A DNA stretch of 64,000 nt, taken from assembly GCA_000198515.1 (NCBI GenBank), contig FP929140.1, positions 656,527 through 720,526 on the forward strand. The letters run 5' to 3'. Under the pieces are notes generated by a model. It did not search any database. It was not told the DNA's origin and saw only the letters and a list, made by a program, of their open reading frames with translations. Positions 63,035 through 64,000 of this stretch are shown here, piece after piece. The number at the start of each line of letters is the position of its first letter. Position 1 is the stretch's first letter. This stretch comes from a gamma proteobacterium HdN1. GTDB taxonomy: Bacteria > Pseudomonadota > Gammaproteobacteria > Pseudomonadales > Ketobacteraceae. The translations under genes and the position numbers were made by a program.

Positions 63035-64000
63035 GTGCGGAGGTTCGAGCTTGCGTCAACGGTGCGCTACGTGGCTCTTTTTCTTGGATTTTTGGTGGTC
63101 TACCCGATTGGGTGGAGCCACGCAGAAACGCCACCATCAAGCCGCGTAGATCGCCCCCCTGAAGCGTTCGTAGACCAATGGGCAGAAAGCGACGCATGGC
63201 TTGGGCTGCTCTATTTCCAAAGGGAAGGAAAAAGCTATCGCAGCGACACCCAAGACCCCAAGTTTTTTCTTTCCCCGCAAGGGCAGCGTTCGCCGCAAAC
63301 CGAGCTCCTTGCCAGCCTTGAAGAAATGGCAAAACCACAGCCGCAAGGGAATGAACACCCGCAGTGCCGCTTTCCCGCACGTTTTGCATGGCTCAGAAGC
63401 TTGCCAAGCTCGCCACTCGCCGCAGCAGAAGTCCAAGAGTGCCCCGGCTTCTCGGCTTTTCAACACCGCATTGCGGCTCGTTCGGTGAGCATGATCTTCC
63501 CCGAGCCCAATATGGACGACGTATCCACCCTGTTCGGCCATAGCTTTTTGCATTTCAAACGCGTACCCGCTGGGGAAAGTGAGCTGACCGAGGATTACAG
63601 CGCTGACGACTACACACTGAATTTCGCGGCGAGACTCGCGCCTGGAATGAAGCAGAGCGATTTGCTGAAAAATTGGTTGACCGGCCCGCTCGACGGCATT
63701 TTTACCATGACGCCCTACGGGAAAAAATTGCAGGACTATCTGCAAACTGAATCCCGTGATATCTGGGAATACCAACTCAATTTGAACCAAGAAGAAACCG
63801 ATCAACTCGTTCGGCACGCTTGGGAATTGCGTGGCACCGATTTTGAGTACAGTTTCTTTCTGGAAAACTGCGCCTACCGCATGCTGAATTTTCTGGATGT
63901 TGCTCGGCCGGGCCTAAACCTGCATCGCAAATACGCTCTCTACGCTGCCCCTTTAGACACCATAGAAACCGTTATCGCCGCTGGTATGGTGACACGCGCA
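63035..64000 (+). CDS. DUF4105 (Lnb-type N-terminal periplasmic domain) protein, 3' end missing
   Basis: The gene runs off the right edge with 322 codons present. The start is a GTG with GGGAG seven to eight bases upstream. A signal peptide follows (basic MRRFELASTVR, a hydrophobic core, cleavage near SHA). The DUF4105 hallmarks are visible: TLFGHSFLHF and the segment EYSFFLENCAYRMLNFLD with its conserved Asn-Cys. The family lies in the periplasm or membrane and includes proteins called lipoprotein N-acyltransferase Lnb-like; their Cys and His residues resemble a papain-like active site. The function here is unknown. I see no partner gene before the window ends. Confidence 0.85.
   Translation, partial: MRRFELASTVRYVALFLGFLVVYPIGWSHAETPPSSRVDRPPEAFVDQWAESDAWLGLLYFQREGKSYRSDTQDPKFFLSPQGQRSPQTELLASLEEMAKPQPQGNEHPQCRFPARFAWLRSLPSSPLAAAEVQECPGFSAFQHRIAARSVSMIFPEPNMDDVSTLFGHSFLHFKRVPAGESELTEDYSADDYTLNFAARLAPGMKQSDLLKNWLTGPLDGIFTMTPYGKKLQDYLQTESRDIWEYQLNLNQEETDQLVRHAWELRGTDFEYSFFLENCAYRMLNFLDVARPGLNLHRKYALYAAPLDTIETVIAAGMVTRA

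Overview
The window is one contiguous stretch of a Gram-negative, probably beta- or gammaproteobacterial chromosome. Evidence for this is the exosortase A (XrtA)/PEP-CTERM exopolysaccharide locus, an E. coli-type LdtD/MepK-like pair, a class II fumarase, a bacterial thiopurine methyltransferase and a PHA-synthase-like protein. I cannot name the genus. I saw no tRNA, rRNA, CRISPR array, insertion sequence or phage gene. Both ends cut genes: the left end holds the last 42 codons of a MurA-like protein, and the right end cuts a DUF4105 protein.

Layout. (1) 1-4.5 kb: an overlapping murA-murB pair, a PhaC-like alpha/beta hydrolase, and a UPF0149-TPR protein with a histone-H1-like Lys/Ala tail. (2) 4.6-34 kb: a large exopolysaccharide locus of the XrtA/PEP-CTERM type. 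It holds a UDP-sugar dehydrogenase, the priming sugar transferase, export lipoprotein, chain-length protein, a degenerate tyrosine-kinase-like protein, an outer-membrane beta-barrel, an XrtA-EpsI fusion, a polysaccharide deacetylase and a FemAB-like protein. These are followed by an ATP-grasp enzyme, a second deacetylase, one PEP-CTERM protein behind a sigma-54-like promoter, a glycosyltransferase, an acyltransferase, a secreted beta-sandwich protein and an O-antigen-ligase-like protein. A six-gene minus-strand group closes the locus: two GT2 enzymes, an aminotransferase-glycosyltransferase fusion, an ABC exporter, a low-molecular-weight phosphatase and another acyltransferase. (3) 33.8-36.4 kb: a MepK-like peptidase and an L,D-transpeptidase, both acting on peptidoglycan 3-3 cross-links. 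(4) 36.4-53.9 kb: a hybrid NRPS/PKS locus that I do not recognise. (5) 54-64 kb: a ZIP transporter, fumarase C, a minus-strand run of ceramidase-like, tpm, SbcD-like and SbcC-like genes, and the DUF4105 protein.

The hybrid assembly line is the most distinctive part. One protein has A-PCP-KS-AT. A divergently transcribed protein has ACP-aminotransferase. A third has C-A-PCP-C-A-PCP-TE. A fourth has A-PCP-TE with no condensation domain. Read in order, this suggests activation of one amino acid, one malonyl extension, conversion of the beta-ketone to a beta-amine, transfer onto glycine (code DILQLGLVW) and then onto a residue with an unfamiliar code (DITQWGVVW). The fourth protein looks like a duplicate of the end of the third and carries its own thioesterase. 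The L,D-transpeptidase gene follows the A-PCP-KS-AT gene by about 20 bases on the same strand, so the two are probably co-transcribed. No PPTase or dedicated tailoring enzyme was seen; the nearest exporter is the ABC protein of the polysaccharide locus.

Many starts were set by ribosome-binding sites rather than by the longest reading frame; the evidence fields say where. All functions are read from motifs by eye, without a database search.
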